In this document: positions 29,419 to 39,285 of the stretch, in pieces
Position numbering within the stretch: the stretch's first letter is position 1
Layout: every line of letters starts with the position of its first letter
Origin: Variovorax sp. E3
GTDB lineage: Bacteria; Pseudomonadota; Gammaproteobacteria; Burkholderiales; Burkholderiaceae_C
DNA: 64,000 bases
Direction of reading: 5' to 3'
NCBI RefSeq assembly: GCF_016082275.1
Contig: NZ_MOWM01000012.1
Coordinates: 1-64,000, forward strand
Position numbers and translations under genes: made by a program
Notes under the pieces: generated by a model
Databases searched by the model: none
Told to the model about the DNA's origin: nothing
Seen by the model: the letters and a program-made list of their open reading frames with translations, nothing else

Positions 29419-31290
29419 ATGTCTTATCTCGTGCTCGCTCGCAAGTTCCGCCCGAAAACCTTCGGTGAGATGGTCGGTCAGGGGCATGTGGTGCAGGCGC
29501 TCGAGAACGCGTTGACCACGCAGCGCCTGCATCACGCCTATCTTTTCACCGGCACCCGGGGTGTCGGCAAGACCACGGTCTCGCGGATCCTGGCGAAGTC
29601 GCTCAACTGCCAGGGGCCCGACGGGCAGGGCGGCATCACCGCCACGCCGTGCGGGGTATGCCAGGCTTGCCGTGACATCGATTCGGGCCGCTTCGTCGAC
29701 TACACCGAGCTCGACGCGGCCTCCAACCGCGGCGTCGACGAGGTGCAGTCGCTGCTCGAGCAAGCCGTGTACAAGCCGGTGCAGGGGCGCTTCAAGGTCT
29801 TCATGATCGACGAAGTGCACATGCTCACGAACACCGCGTTCAACGCGATGCTCAAGACGCTCGAGGAGCCGCCCGAGTACCTCAAGTTCGTGCTGGCCAC
29901 GACCGATCCGCAGAAGGTGCCGGTCACGGTGCTGTCGCGCTGCCTGCAGTTCAACCTGCGGCCGATGGCGCCCGAGACGGTGCTCGAGCACCTCACGAGC
30001 GTGCTGCAGACCGAGAACGTGCCGGCCGAGCCGCTGGCGTTGCGCCTGCTGGCGCGCGCGGCACGCGGCTCGATGCGCGACGCGCTCTCGCTCACCGATC
30101 AGGCCATCGCCTTCGGCAACGGCGAGCTCGTAGAAACCGGCGTGCGGCAGATGCTTGGCAGCGTCGATCGCGGCCACGTGTTCCGCCTGATCGAGGCGCT
30201 GGCGCAGGGCGACGGCAAGACGGTGGTCGAGACATCGGAGGCGCTGCGCGTCGACGGCATGTCGGCCGCGTCCACGCTGGAAGAAATGACGGCGGTGTTG
30301 CAGGCCATGGCCGTGCTGCAGGCCGTGCCTTCGCGCGCCGAGTCCGCCGATGCGGCCACCGACCCCGACGCGGCCGACACCGCGCGCCTGGCCGCGCTGA
30401 TGCCGGCCGACGAGACCCAACTGCTCTACAGCCTGTGCCTGCACGGCCGCGGCGAGCTGGGCCTGGCGCCCGACGAATACGCGGCGCTGACCATGGTGCT
30501 GCTGCGGCTCCTGGCCTTCAAGCCTTCTTCCAACGCGGCTGCCTCGACGGCCTCCACGGAAAAAAAAACTCTGAATGAAGCTGCGGCCGCCGTGCCGCAA
30601 GCACCCGCGCGTGCCCCGGCACCGGCCCCGGCACCTTCACCTGTTCCCGCGCCTGCGCCGGTCGCCCGGCCACCGGTCGAAGCGCCAGCACCAGTCCGCC
30701 AAGCCGCACCGGCCCCCGCAGCGCCTGCAGGCCAGCGCCTCGCGGTGGTCGACGAACCCCGTCGCCAGACCGAGCCGCGCCCCGACGCCCCCGAGACACC
30801 GGCCCAAGTCGTCGGCGTGCCGATCCGCGTGCAGCCGCCGCCGAGCGCGCGCGACGAGCCCTCCGCGGATGCGCCGCAGCGTGTTCCCTATACCCCCATT
30901 CCGCGAAGCGAAGACGGCGACTTCTGGCACGCCACGGTCACGCAGCTGGTCGCGTCCGAAGCCATCAACGCGCTGACGCGCGAACTGGCGCTGCAGTCGC
31001 AATTGGTGGGCCGCGACACCGACCAGTGGATGCTGCGCATCGAGCGCGAGACGCTCAACCAGCCGTCCAGCCGCGAGAAGCTCACGGTCGCGCTCCAGGC
31101 GCTCGGCCACGACATCAAGCTCGCGATCGAGATCGGCGGCGTGGTCGACAGCCCGGCGCGCCGCAACAAGCAGGCCGCCGACGAGCGCCAGCGCGTGGCC
31201 GAAGACGCCATCATGAGCGACCCCGAAGTGCAGGCGCTGATGCGCGACTTCGACGCGAGGATCGTTCCAGGAACCCTGAAACCGGCCTGA
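29419..31290 (+). CDS. dnaX: DNA polymerase III subunits tau and gamma
   Basis: 623 residues as tau. Walker [11 protein letters not shown] (about 45), zinc module with C64-type cysteines in [13 protein letters not shown], Walker [11 protein letters not shown], sensor SRC and clamp-loader arginine region. A Pro/Ala-rich linker (about 390-470) precedes the tau-specific C-terminal domain that binds DnaB and alpha. ATG 29419 ([15 protein letters not shown]) is standard; an in-frame ATG 9 bases earlier is possible. Nine A at 30560-30568 allow a -1 shift to a near stop, giving gamma of about 386 residues. It is the first gene of dnaX-ybaB-recR. Confidence 0.96.
   Translation: MSYLVLARKFRPKTFGEMVGQGHVVQALENALTTQRLHHAYLFTGTRGVGKTTVSRILAKSLNCQGPDGQGGITATPCGVCQACRDIDSGRFVDYTELDAASNRGVDEVQSLLEQAVYKPVQGRFKVFMIDEVHMLTNTAFNAMLKTLEEPPEYLKFVLATTDPQKVPVTVLSRCLQFNLRPMAPETVLEHLTSVLQTENVPAEPLALRLLARAARGSMRDALSLTDQAIAFGNGELVETGVRQMLGSVDRGHVFRLIEALAQGDGKTVVETSEALRVDGMSAASTLEEMTAVLQAMAVLQAVPSRAESADAATDPDAADTARLAALMPADETQLLYSLCLHGRGELGLAPDEYAALTMVLLRLLAFKPSSNAAASTASTEKKTLNEAAAAVPQAPARAPAPAPAPSPVPAPAPVARPPVEAPAPVRQAAPAPAAPAGQRLAVVDEPRRQTEPRPDAPETPAQVVGVPIRVQPPPSARDEPSADAPQRVPYTPIPRSEDGDFWHATVTQLVASEAINALTRELALQSQLVGRDTDQWMLRIERETLNQPSSREKLTVALQALGHDIKLAIEIGGVVDSPARRNKQAADERQRVAEDAIMSDPEVQALMRDFDARIVPGTLKPA
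30560..30602 (+). promoter_or_regulatory. dnaX: Probable dnaX slippage site for gamma subunit
   Basis: Nine A in a row (30560-30568) read in frame as GAA-AAA-AAA-ACT. A -1 slip gives AAC-TCT-GAA-TGA, stopping at 30576-30578. About a dozen bases downstream GCTGCGGC (30580-30587) can pair with GCCGCAAGC (30594-30602), a candidate stimulatory stem. The position, right after the ATPase domains, is where gamma ends in E. coli. Slippage of RNA polymerase on the A run would have the same result. Confidence 0.68.
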
Positions 31291-31345
31291 GTTTTCGTCT
31301 CTCTTATCCTTCTCCCACTTTCCAACTCAACGATCAGGACCAACG

Positions 31346-31678
31346 ATGTTCAACAAAGGACAACTGGCCGGCCTCATGAAGCAGGCGCAGGCAATGCAGG
31401 ACAACCTCAAGAAGGCCCAGGAAGAGCTGGCCCACATCGAGGTCGAAGGCGAATCCGGCGCCGGCCTCGTCAAGGTCGTCATGACCTGCAAGCACGACGT
31501 CAAGCGCATCACCATCGACCCGAGCCTGCTGGCCGACGACAAGGACATGCTCGAAGACCTGGTGGCCGCCGCCTTCAACGCCGCCGTGCGCAAGGCCGAG
31601 GAAACCAGCGAGCAGAAGATGGGCAAGCTCACGGCCGGCATGCCGGGTCTGCCGCCCGGCATGAAGCTGCCGTTCTAA
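31346..31678 (+). CDS. ybaB: YbaB/EbfC nucleoid-associated protein
   Basis: 110 residues. Starts [21 protein letters not shown], with the family sequence [30 protein letters not shown] and a Gly/Pro-rich end [13 protein letters not shown]. Dimeric DNA-binding protein that goes with RecR. It lies 55 bases after dnaX and 7 before recR, the standard operon. Confidence 0.96.
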   Translation: MFNKGQLAGLMKQAQAMQDNLKKAQEELAHIEVEGESGAGLVKVVMTCKHDVKRITIDPSLLADDKDMLEDLVAAAFNAAVRKAEETSEQKMGKLTAGMPGLPPGMKLPF

Positions 31679-31685
31679 GCGGTAC

Positions 31686-32276
31686 ATGGCCGACGCCAGT
31701 TCGCTCGACGCATTGGTCGATGCGCTGCGCCGCTTGCCCGGTGTCGGCATCAAGTCGGCCTCGCGCATGGCCTTTCACCTGCTGCAGCACGACCGCGACG
31801 GCGCGCAGTTGCTCGCGCGTGCCTTGCAGCAGGCCGCGGGCAATGTGCGGCACTGCGAACTCTGCAACACCTTCACCGAAGCGCCGATCTGCAGCGTCTG
31901 CATGGACTCGCGGCGCGACGGCACCAAGCTCTGCGTGGTCGAGACGCCGGCCGACCAGGCCGCGCTCGAACGCACGGGCGCGTTCCGCGGCTATTACTTC
32001 GTGCTGATGGGCAAGCTCAGTCCGCTGGACGGCATCGGGCCCAAGGACATCGGCCTGCAGAAGCTCTTCGACCGCGCACGCGACGGCACGGTGAGCGAGG
32101 TCATCCTTGCCACCAACTTCACGGCAGAGGGCGAGGCCACCGCGCACGTGATCGGCGAAGCGCTCAAGCAGCACGGCCTGACCGTCACGCGCCTTGCGCG
32201 CGGCGTGCCGGCGGGCAGCGAGCTCGAATACGTCGATCTCGGCACCATCGCCCACGCCCTGGTGGACCGCCGGTAG
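31686..32276 (+). CDS. recR: Recombination protein RecR
   Basis: 196 residues. Helix-hairpin-helix [20 protein letters not shown], a four-cysteine zinc finger ([16 protein letters not shown], about 58-73), then the Toprim domain with [16 protein letters not shown] and [20 protein letters not shown]. Works with RecF and RecO to load RecA at gaps. Starts at ATG 31686 just after ybaB. Confidence 0.97.
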   Translation: MADASSLDALVDALRRLPGVGIKSASRMAFHLLQHDRDGAQLLARALQQAAGNVRHCELCNTFTEAPICSVCMDSRRDGTKLCVVETPADQAALERTGAFRGYYFVLMGKLSPLDGIGPKDIGLQKLFDRARDGTVSEVILATNFTAEGEATAHVIGEALKQHGLTVTRLARGVPAGSELEYVDLGTIAHALVDRR

Positions 32277-32315
32277 CGGCACCGCGCAATCGCTGCCCGA
32301 CGCAGACGGAACGAC

Positions 32316-32708
32316 ATGACTTTTTCATTGCTCACGGTGGCCTACTGGTGCGTGTTCGTCGCCTGCGGCCTGCCGTACCTGGCCGCGTGGATCGCCAAGG
32401 CCGGCAGCTTCGGCCCGCGCGACAACATGCAGCCGCGCGACTGGGCCGCCAAGCAGAGCGGTTGGCGCGCGCGTGCCAACGGCGCGCAAGCCAACAGCTT
32501 CGAAGGCTTGCCGCTGTTCATCGCTGCCGTGGTCATCGCGCATCAGCTCGGCGTGTCGCAGGCGCGGCTGGACATGCTCGCGGTGATCTACGTGGTATTG
32601 CGCCTGGTCTATATCGCGCTCTATGTCAAAGGCATGGCCAGTGCGCGCAGCGCGGTCTGGGCGCTCGGGCTGCTGGTCAATATCTCGATCTTTTTCATTG
32701 GGCGATAA
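32316..32708 (+). CDS. MAPEG family membrane protein
   Basis: 130 residues, four hydrophobic helices. The RANGAQANSFEGLPLFIAAVVIAHQLG block is the MAPEG hallmark (membrane-associated proteins in eicosanoid and glutathione metabolism). Bacterial members may conjugate glutathione or act as peroxidases; the function here is open. It follows recR by 39 bases and may be co-transcribed. A GC-rich hairpin (about 32715-32741) follows its stop without a T run. Confidence 0.85.
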   Translation: MTFSLLTVAYWCVFVACGLPYLAAWIAKAGSFGPRDNMQPRDWAAKQSGWRARANGAQANSFEGLPLFIAAVVIAHQLGVSQARLDMLAVIYVVLRLVYIALYVKGMASARSAVWALGLLVNISIFFIGR

Positions 32709-32856
32709 GCCCGCGCGAAGGGCCTGCTGGAGGCCTTCGTGCTTACGTGAAAACCCGCACGGGATGACCCCGATGCAGTCGTGTGATGCGGCCCCTAAGC
32801 TCGATTCAGTCCACAAGAATCACAGCGCCCACAGGCACAGCTCCAGGCTCCGTTTC

Positions 32857-33894
32857 ATGCTTCATCGCCGCACCCTCATTTCCGCTTCCGCGATTGCCGC
32901 CGCAACCATCGCGTTGCCGCGCGTCTTTGCGCAACAGGCGAAGCTGGAGAAGACCAAGGTCTCCATCGCGGTGGGCGGCAAGGCGGCGTTCTATTACCTG
33001 CCGCTGACCATCTCCGAGCAGCTCGGTTACTTCAAGGCCGAGGGGCTCGACGTCGAGATTTCCGACTTCGCCGGTGGCGCGCGTGCGCTGCAGGCCGTGG
33101 TCGGCGGTTCGGCCGACGTGTGCTCGGGCGCTTACGAACACACCATCAACCTGCAGGCCAAGAACCAGTTCTTCCAGGCCTTCGTGCTGCAGGGCCGCGC
33201 ACCGCAAATTGCCGTGGGCGTGTCGACCAAGAACATGGCCGGCTACACCGGCATCCAGGATCTCAAGGGGAAGAAGATCGGCGTCTCGGCACCGGGCTCG
33301 TCGACCAACATGGTGGCCAACCTCGTGCTGTCGCGCGGCGGCCTGAAGGCCAGCGATGTGAGCTTCATCGGCGTGGGCGTGGCGGCCGGCGCGCTCACCG
33401 CGCTGCGCTCGGGGCAGATCGACGCCATCAGCAACACCGACCCGGTGATGACCATGCTCGAGCAGAAGGGCGACGTGAAGATCATCAGCGACACGCGCAC
33501 GCTCAAGGGCACGCAGCAGGTGTTCGGCGGCACGATGCCGGCGGCCTGCCTGTATGCGTCGAGCGAGTTCATCCAGAAGAATCCCAACACCTGCCAGGCG
33601 CTGGCCAATGCCATCGTGCACGGCCTGAAGTGGCTGCAGACGGCCGGCCCCGGCGACATCATCAAGACGGTGCCCGAGACTTACCTGCTCGGCGACCGCG
33701 CGCTGTACCTCGCGTCGTTCGACAAGGTGCGCGAATCGATTGCCACCGACGGCCTCGTGCCGGTGGACGGCCCCAAGACCGCGCTCACCGCGATCGCCAG
33801 CTTCGACACCTCCGTGAAGGCCGACAAGATCGACCTTGCGAAAACCTACACCAACGATTTTGCTCGGCGCGCGAAAGACAGGTTCAAAGCCTGA
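32857..33894 (+). CDS. NitT/TauT-type ABC transporter substrate-binding protein
   Basis: 345 residues. N-terminal twin-lysine-free signal sequence MLHRRTLISASAIAAATIALPRVFA, cleaved after AFA-type VFA. The SsuA/THI5-like domain shows FYYLPLTISEQLGYFKAEGLDVEI, ADVCSGAYEHT and GSSTNMVANLVL. Such proteins bind sulfonates, nitrate, pyrimidine precursors or aromatic acids; the ligand cannot be told. It is followed by a terminator, then the ATPase and permease genes. The 148 bases before the gene hold a weak hairpin and no gene. Confidence 0.88.
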   Translation: MLHRRTLISASAIAAATIALPRVFAQQAKLEKTKVSIAVGGKAAFYYLPLTISEQLGYFKAEGLDVEISDFAGGARALQAVVGGSADVCSGAYEHTINLQAKNQFFQAFVLQGRAPQIAVGVSTKNMAGYTGIQDLKGKKIGVSAPGSSTNMVANLVLSRGGLKASDVSFIGVGVAAGALTALRSGQIDAISNTDPVMTMLEQKGDVKIISDTRTLKGTQQVFGGTMPAACLYASSEFIQKNPNTCQALANAIVHGLKWLQTAGPGDIIKTVPETYLLGDRALYLASFDKVRESIATDGLVPVDGPKTALTAIASFDTSVKADKIDLAKTYTNDFARRAKDRFKA

Positions 33895-33911
33895 TTCCGA
33901 ACGTCCCCGCG

Positions 33912-33934
33912 ACCCGGCTCAGGCCGGGTTTTTT
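33912..33934 (+). terminator. Intrinsic terminator inside the ABC importer operon
   Basis: ACCCGGC (33912-33918), loop TCAG, GCCGGGT (33923-33929), then a run of six T including the last stem base. It lies between the binding-protein gene and the ATPase gene, so it likely gives excess binding protein by partial termination. Confidence 0.88.
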
Positions 33935-33949
33935 ACGCCCCGTCCGACC

Positions 33950-34765
33950 ATGTCCGACTACGCACTCGAACTTCTCTCCATCAGCTGCACCTTCCATTCG
34001 AAGGACGATCCGGGCCAGCGCTACACGGCGGTGGCCGACACCACGCTGCGCATCAGGGCAGGGGAGTTCGTCTCGGTGGTCGGGCCCACGGGCTGCGGCA
34101 AGTCGACGCTGCTGAACGTGGGCGCGGGCCTGCTGGCGCCTTCGTCGGGCACGGTGAAGGTGTTCGGCAAGACCTTCGAGGGCGTCAACGCGCGTGCCGG
34201 CTACATGTTCCAGACCGAGGCGCTGATGCCCTGGCGCAGCGCCATCGACAACGTGATGGTGGGCCTGCAATACCGCGGCGTGCCTGATGCCGAGGCGCGC
34301 AAGCAGGCCGAGGCGTGGCTCGCGCGCGTGGGCCTCTCGGGCTTCGGCGACCGCTATCCGCACCAGCTCTCGGGCGGCATGCGCAAGCGCGTGGCGCTGG
34401 CGCAGACGCTGGTGCTCGACCCCGACATCATCCTCATGGACGAGCCCTTCAGCGCGCTCGACATCCAGACGCGCCAGCTGATGGAAAACGAGGTGCTCGA
34501 CCTGTGGAGCGCGAAGAAGAAGGCCGTGCTTTTCATCACGCACGACCTCGACGAGGCCATTGCCATGAGCGACCGCGTGGTGGTGCTGTCGGCCGGCCCG
34601 GCCACGCACCCCATCGGCGAATTCGCCATCGACCTGGCGCGCCCGCGCGACGTGGCCGAAGTGCGCACGCAGCCGCGCTTCGTCGAGCTGCACACGCAGA
34701 TCTGGGAGGTACTGCGCGACGAAGTGCTCAAGGGCTACGCGCAGCAACTGAGAAAGGCCGCCTGA
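33950..34765 (+). CDS. ABC importer ATP-binding protein (SsuB/TauB type)
   Basis: 271 residues. Walker A GPTGCGKST (about 45), Q-loop MFQTEALMPWRSAIDNV, signature LSGGMRKRVALAQTL, Walker B ILMDEPFSALD, switch FITHDLDEAI. It energises the permease at 34765. The start at ATG 33950 (MSDYALELLSISC) follows the terminator; the stop overlaps the permease ATG as TGATG. Confidence 0.92.
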   Translation: MSDYALELLSISCTFHSKDDPGQRYTAVADTTLRIRAGEFVSVVGPTGCGKSTLLNVGAGLLAPSSGTVKVFGKTFEGVNARAGYMFQTEALMPWRSAIDNVMVGLQYRGVPDAEARKQAEAWLARVGLSGFGDRYPHQLSGGMRKRVALAQTLVLDPDIILMDEPFSALDIQTRQLMENEVLDLWSAKKKAVLFITHDLDEAIAMSDRVVVLSAGPATHPIGEFAIDLARPRDVAEVRTQPRFVELHTQIWEVLRDEVLKGYAQQLRKAA

Positions 34766-35619
34766 TGTCGCGCCCGAACTTCGGCCTGAACTTCGGCCTG
34801 AACGAACGCAACGCGCGCTTCTGGCAACTGGCGCTGCTGGTGGTGATCCTCGTCGGGTGGCACCTGGCTTCGCGCAACCAGCAGTTCGCCTTTTTCGTCG
34901 GCGAGCCGATCCAGGTGGCGGGCCGCATCTGGAGCTGGTTCCTGCCGTTCGAGGTGCCGCCCAACGCGCTGTTTCCAGAAGGGCTGAAGGGCAACGCCGA
35001 CATCTACCTGCACCTGGGCACCACGCTGCTGGAGACGGTGCTGGCCTTCGGCATCGGCACGGTGCTCGGGTTGGCCTGCGGGCTGTGGCTGGCGCTCGCG
35101 CCCACGGCGAGCCTGATCCTCGACCCCTACATCAAGGCCGCCAACTCGATGCCGCGCGTGATTCTTGCGCCCATCTTCGCGCTGTGGTTCGGCCTGGGCA
35201 TCTGGAGCAAGGTGGCGCTGGCCGTGACGCTGGTGTTCTTCATCGTGTTCTTCAACGTCTACCAGGGCGTGCGCGAGGTGAGCCCGGTGGTGCTGGCCAA
35301 CGCGAAGATGCTGGGGGCCAACCAGCGGCAACTGCTGCGCACCGTGTACCTGCCGAGCGCGACGAGCTGGGTGTTCTCCAGCCTGCACACCTCGGTCGGG
35401 CTGGCCTTCGTGGGCGCGGTGGTGGGCGAATACCTGGGCTCGGCGCGCGGCGTGGGCTACCTCATCCTGCAGGCCGAAGGCACCTTCGACGTCAACACCG
35501 TGTTCGCGGGCATCGTGGTGCTCACGGCCTTTGCGCTGGTGCTCGACGCCATCGTGGGGCTGATCGAAAAGCGCCTCATGAAGTGGCAGCCCAAGACCGG
35601 CGAAACCGAGAAACTGTGA
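34765..35619 (+). CDS. ABC importer permease (SsuC/TauC type)
   Basis: 284 residues, about six membrane helices, BPD-type permease. EAA-loop-like sequence NAKMLGANQRQLLRTVYLPSATSWVFSSL contacts the ATPase. N-terminus has a short repeat (NFGLNFGLNE). Works with the preceding ATPase and binding protein as one importer. Confidence 0.92.
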   Translation: MSRPNFGLNFGLNERNARFWQLALLVVILVGWHLASRNQQFAFFVGEPIQVAGRIWSWFLPFEVPPNALFPEGLKGNADIYLHLGTTLLETVLAFGIGTVLGLACGLWLALAPTASLILDPYIKAANSMPRVILAPIFALWFGLGIWSKVALAVTLVFFIVFFNVYQGVREVSPVVLANAKMLGANQRQLLRTVYLPSATSWVFSSLHTSVGLAFVGAVVGEYLGSARGVGYLILQAEGTFDVNTVFAGIVVLTAFALVLDAIVGLIEKRLMKWQPKTGETEKL

Positions 35620-35693
35620 CGCCCCTCATGCGATGATCCCGCGCGCGCCCGCAAGCAGCAAGGGGCGCCGCAACGACTTCACAGGGGTAAACA

Positions 35694-36878
35694 ATGAGCC
35701 ACGACAACAAGCGGGCCACGACCTTGCGCTCGCGCAACGAGGCCGCCAGGGTCTCGAACGAAGAGCTGTTCTTCGACCTGGTCTATGCGTTCTCGGTCAC
35801 GCAACTCTCCCACTACCTGCTGGACCACCTCACGCTGCTGGGCGCGTTCCAGACGCTGGTGATGTGGTTCGCCGTGTGGCTGGGCTGGCAGTACACGGCC
35901 TGGACCACCAACTGGTTCAACCCCAGTTCGCTGCGCATCCGCGGCGTGCTGTTCGCGATCATGCTGCTGGCCATGGTGATGGCCTCGGCGTTGCCGGGCG
36001 CCTTCGCGGAGCGGGGGCTGGTATTCGCGCTGTGCTTCGTGGGCATCCAGGCGGGGCGCACGCTGTGCATGCTGATCGCCATCGGCCCCAACGACCCGCT
36101 CACGCCCAACTTCCGGCGCCTGCTGGCCTGGAACTGCCTGGCCGGCGCGTTCTGGATCGCGGGCGGGCTGGCCGAAGGGCAGGCGCGCCTTGCACTGTGG
36201 TTCGTCGGCGTGCTGTGCGAGTACATCGCGCCGATGATCGGCCTGCGGTTTCCGGGCCTGGGTCGCTCCACGACCGCCGACTGGACCATCGACGGCGGCC
36301 ATCTGGCCGAGCGCTGCCAGCTGTTCGTGATCGTCGCGCTGGGCGAGTCGGTGCTGGCCACCGGCATCGCCTTCGGCCACCACGCCGAATGGCACGGCAT
36401 CGACATGTTCGCGCTGCTGGTGGGCTTCGCGGGCAGCCTGGCGATGTGGTGGATGTACTTCGACACCAGCGCGAAAGAGGCGACCCACGCCATCGAGCAT
36501 TCGAGCGACCCCGGCGGCATCGGCGCCAAGTTCCACTACACGCACGTGATCCTGGTGGCGGGCATCATCGTGTGCGCGGTGGCGGACGAGCTCACGATCA
36601 ACGAGGGCTCGCACCATGCCGAGCTCAAGTACCTGGGCGCGCTCATCGGCGGGCCGGCGTTGTACCTGTTCGGCAATGCACTGTTCAAGCGCGTGGTGCG
36701 GGGCTTTCTGCCGCAGTCGCACCTCTACGGGCTGGGCCTGCTGGCCGTGCTCGCGGTGTTTGCGTCGCAGCTGTCGGTGATGGTGGTGGGCACGCTCACG
36801 ACGCTCGTCATGATTGCCGTGGCCGCGCTGGAAGCCGTGGTGCGCCGCAGGGCCTGGGCCGCCAAGGCGACCCACTGA
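35694..36878 (+). CDS. ltrA: Low-temperature-requirement protein A family membrane protein
   Basis: 394 residues, about ten membrane helices. Typical LtrA sequence: NEELFFDLVYAFSVTQLSHYLL near the N-terminus, LGWQYTAWTTNWFNP, and ERCQLFVIVALGESVLATG in the middle. The family was named from a Listeria cold-growth mutant; the biochemical role is unknown. AGGGGT precedes ATG 35694. It converges on mltD. Confidence 0.88.
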   Translation: MSHDNKRATTLRSRNEAARVSNEELFFDLVYAFSVTQLSHYLLDHLTLLGAFQTLVMWFAVWLGWQYTAWTTNWFNPSSLRIRGVLFAIMLLAMVMASALPGAFAERGLVFALCFVGIQAGRTLCMLIAIGPNDPLTPNFRRLLAWNCLAGAFWIAGGLAEGQARLALWFVGVLCEYIAPMIGLRFPGLGRSTTADWTIDGGHLAERCQLFVIVALGESVLATGIAFGHHAEWHGIDMFALLVGFAGSLAMWWMYFDTSAKEATHAIEHSSDPGGIGAKFHYTHVILVAGIIVCAVADELTINEGSHHAELKYLGALIGGPALYLFGNALFKRVVRGFLPQSHLYGLGLLAVLAVFASQLSVMVVGTLTTLVMIAVAALEAVVRRRAWAAKATH

Positions 36879-36911
36879 GCCTGCGAGAGCGGCGAGGAGA
36901 AGAGCGCTGCT

Positions 36912-38509
36912 TCAGCGCTTCTTCTTGGCCGGCGTGCCGCCGCGCTTCTCGCGCACCACCTGCTGCTTGCTGCTGGCGGGCACCTTGACGACGTTGGCGC
37001 CTCTCGGCGCCGAAGCCTTCACCGGCGCGCCGCGCTTGGAGGACGCCGCCGCGTGGCCGCGCGCCACCCCGACGCCGGTGCCGGCGCGGGCCGCGACCGT
37101 GGCGCGGATCGGCAGGTACACCACCACGCTGTAGCCGCGCTTGAAGGCGTGATTGGCGTTCACGTCGTTCCACTCGGCCACGTTGGCGGGCTTCAGGTTG
37201 TAGCGGCGCGCAATGCTCGCGACGTTGTCGGAGCGCCCGGCCTTGACGGTGGTGCGGCGCGTGACGATCTCGGGCTGGAAGCTCAGGTGGCCGCTGTCGG
37301 CCACGACGGCCGCCACGTCTTCCTTCACGCGGGCGCCGCGCGGCACGATCAGCGTCGAGCCGGACTTGATCAGCATGCGCGGCGGCACGTTGTTGATGGA
37401 GCGCAGGTCGGCTTCGCTCATGCCCGAGCGCTGGGCGGCGTCGGCCACCGTCATGGTGGTGGGCACGACCCAGGCCGTCCAGCTGGCGTACTGGCCTTGC
37501 GAGAAGGCGTCGAAGTTGCGCTGGAACACGGCCGCGTTGTCCCACGGCAGCAGGATCTGCGGCGTGCCGGCCGCGATGATCACCGGCTTGTGCGCGGCGG
37601 GGTTCAGCGCGCGGAAGTCTTCCAGGCGCACGTCGGCCAGCTTGGCCGCGAGTTCCACGTCGAGGTCGCGCGTGAGCGTGACGGTCTGGAAGTACGGGTG
37701 GTTGGCGATCAGCGGCAGCTCGGTGTTGAACGCCTGCGGGTTGGCCACGATGTTCTTCACGGCCTGCAGCTTGGGCACGTACAGCCGCGTCTCGGCGGGC
37801 ATCGTGAGGTCGCTGTAGGTGGTGGGCAGGCCCAGGCGCTGGTTCTTGGCGATGGCGCGGCTCACGCTGCCTTCGCCCCAGTTGTAGGCGGCCAGGGCCA
37901 GTTGCCAGTCGCCGAACATGCCGTAGAGCTTTTGCAGGTAGTCGAGCGCGGCGCGGGTCGAGGCGAGCACGTCGCGGCGGTCGTCGCGAAAGATGTTCTG
38001 CTTCAGGTCGAAGTCGGTGCCGGTGGCCGGCATGAACTGCCACATGCCCGCGGCGCGCGCGCTGGAGATGGCCTGCGGATTGAACGCGCTCTCGATGTAG
38101 GGCAGCAGCGCGAGCTCGGTCGGCATGTTGCGGCGCTCGAGCTCCTCGACGATGTGGAAGATGTACTTGTTCGAGCGCTCGGTCATGCGCTGGATGTAGT
38201 CGGGCCGGCTGGCATACCACTGCTCGCGGTCACGCACGAGGTCGTTGTCCAGGTCGGGCATCTTGAAGCCGCGGCGGATGCGGTCCCACATGTCCGTCGG
38301 CGGCGCGAGCGTGACCACGCTCTGCGAATGCGCCTGGCTGCTGGCAAGGGGAGAGAGGGCGGCGCGCGGGTAGACCGGGCTGGTACTGCGCCGGCGGTGG
38401 CACCGGCGTTGGGGGAAGAAGAGGAAGAGGGTGCGGAGCCGTTGTTCGTGCCCGCGCAGCCCGCGAGCACCAGTGAACCTGCGATGCAGGTGGCAGCGAT
38501 AAATTTCAT
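36912..38509 (-). CDS. mltD: Membrane-bound lytic murein transglycosylase D (one frame break)
   Basis: About 532 residues. Lipoprotein signal MKFIAATCIAGSLVLAGC with lipobox Cys18; a Ser-rich linker; SLT domain with the catalytic Glu in LLPYIESAFNP, AAGMWQFMPATG and AAYNWGEGSV; then two LysM modules, the first weak (SGMSEADLRSINNV), the second clear (DNVASIARRYNLKPANVAEWN); and a Lys/Arg-rich tail. It cleaves peptidoglycan glycan strands with 1,6-anhydro ends. A one-base gap near 38380 separates the lipoprotein leader from the rest. ATG 38509 overlaps the gloB stop as ATGA. Confidence 0.9.
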
Positions 38510-39285
38510 CGGAAGTCGTTTTTCCATTGGCGCAATGCGGCGAACACGTCGGCCTCGGCTGCGTCGGCAGCCAGCTCGGCATGGGCACGCACCGCTCGAA
38601 GGACAGTGGCTTCGCGGCTGCGAAGAAAGGGGTTGATCCGGCGTTCGGTCGCCAGTTGCGATGGCAGCGTGGGCTGCCCCTGTGCGCGCAGGCTTTCGCA
38701 GCGCGCGTTGTAGTGAGTCAGATCGGCGTTGGCCGGTTCCACGGCCAGGGCGAAACGCAGGTTAGAAAGTGTGTACTCGTGGGCGCAGCACACGCGCGTG
38801 TCGCCGGGCAATGCCGCCAGTGCGTCGAGCGAGGCCAGCATCTGCGCGGGCGTGCCCTCGAACAGCCGGCCGCAGCCGCCGGAGAACAGCGTGTCACCGC
38901 AGAAAAGCAGCGGCGCCTGGGAAGGCGCCGCGGGCAGGAAGTAGGCGATGTGCCCGGCCGTATGGCCCGGCACGTCGATGACCTGGAAACGCAGGCCCAG
39001 CACCTGCGCCACGTCGCCCTGCACGAGCGGCGTGAACGGCTCCGGAATGCGCTCGCGCGCCGGCCCCCACACCGGGGCGCCGGTGGCGGCATGCAAAGCA
39101 CCCACGCCGCCTGTGTGATCGGCATGGTGGTGCGTGACTAGAATCGCGGCCAGCTGCAGCTTGTGGCGCGCCAGCGCGTCGAACACCGGTTGGGCATCGC
39201 CCGGATCCACCACGATGGCGTGGGACCCGTCGTGCAGCATCCAGATGTAGTTGTCGGCGAAGGCGGGCAGCGGAACAAGGGTCAT
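38506..39285 (-). CDS. gloB: Hydroxyacylglutathione hydrolase (glyoxalase II)
   Basis: 259 residues, normal length. Metallo-beta-lactamase fold with the two-metal motif THHHADH (51-57), DVPGHTAGHIAYF, GDTLFSGGCGRLFEGT and the substrate-binding CAHEYTLSNLRFA. Hydrolyses S-D-lactoylglutathione to lactate and glutathione in methylglyoxal detoxification. It is coupled to mltD downstream. Its ATG overlaps the ATG of the divergent methyltransferase in one CATG. Confidence 0.95.
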   Translation of the reverse strand: MTLVPLPAFADNYIWMLHDGSHAIVVDPGDAQPVFDALARHKLQLAAILVTHHHADHTGGVGALHAATGAPVWGPARERIPEPFTPLVQGDVAQVLGLRFQVIDVPGHTAGHIAYFLPAAPSQAPLLFCGDTLFSGGCGRLFEGTPAQMLASLDALAALPGDTRVCCAHEYTLSNLRFALAVEPANADLTHYNARCESLRAQGQPTLPSQLATERRINPFLRSREATVLRAVRAHAELAADAAEADVFAALRQWKNDFR

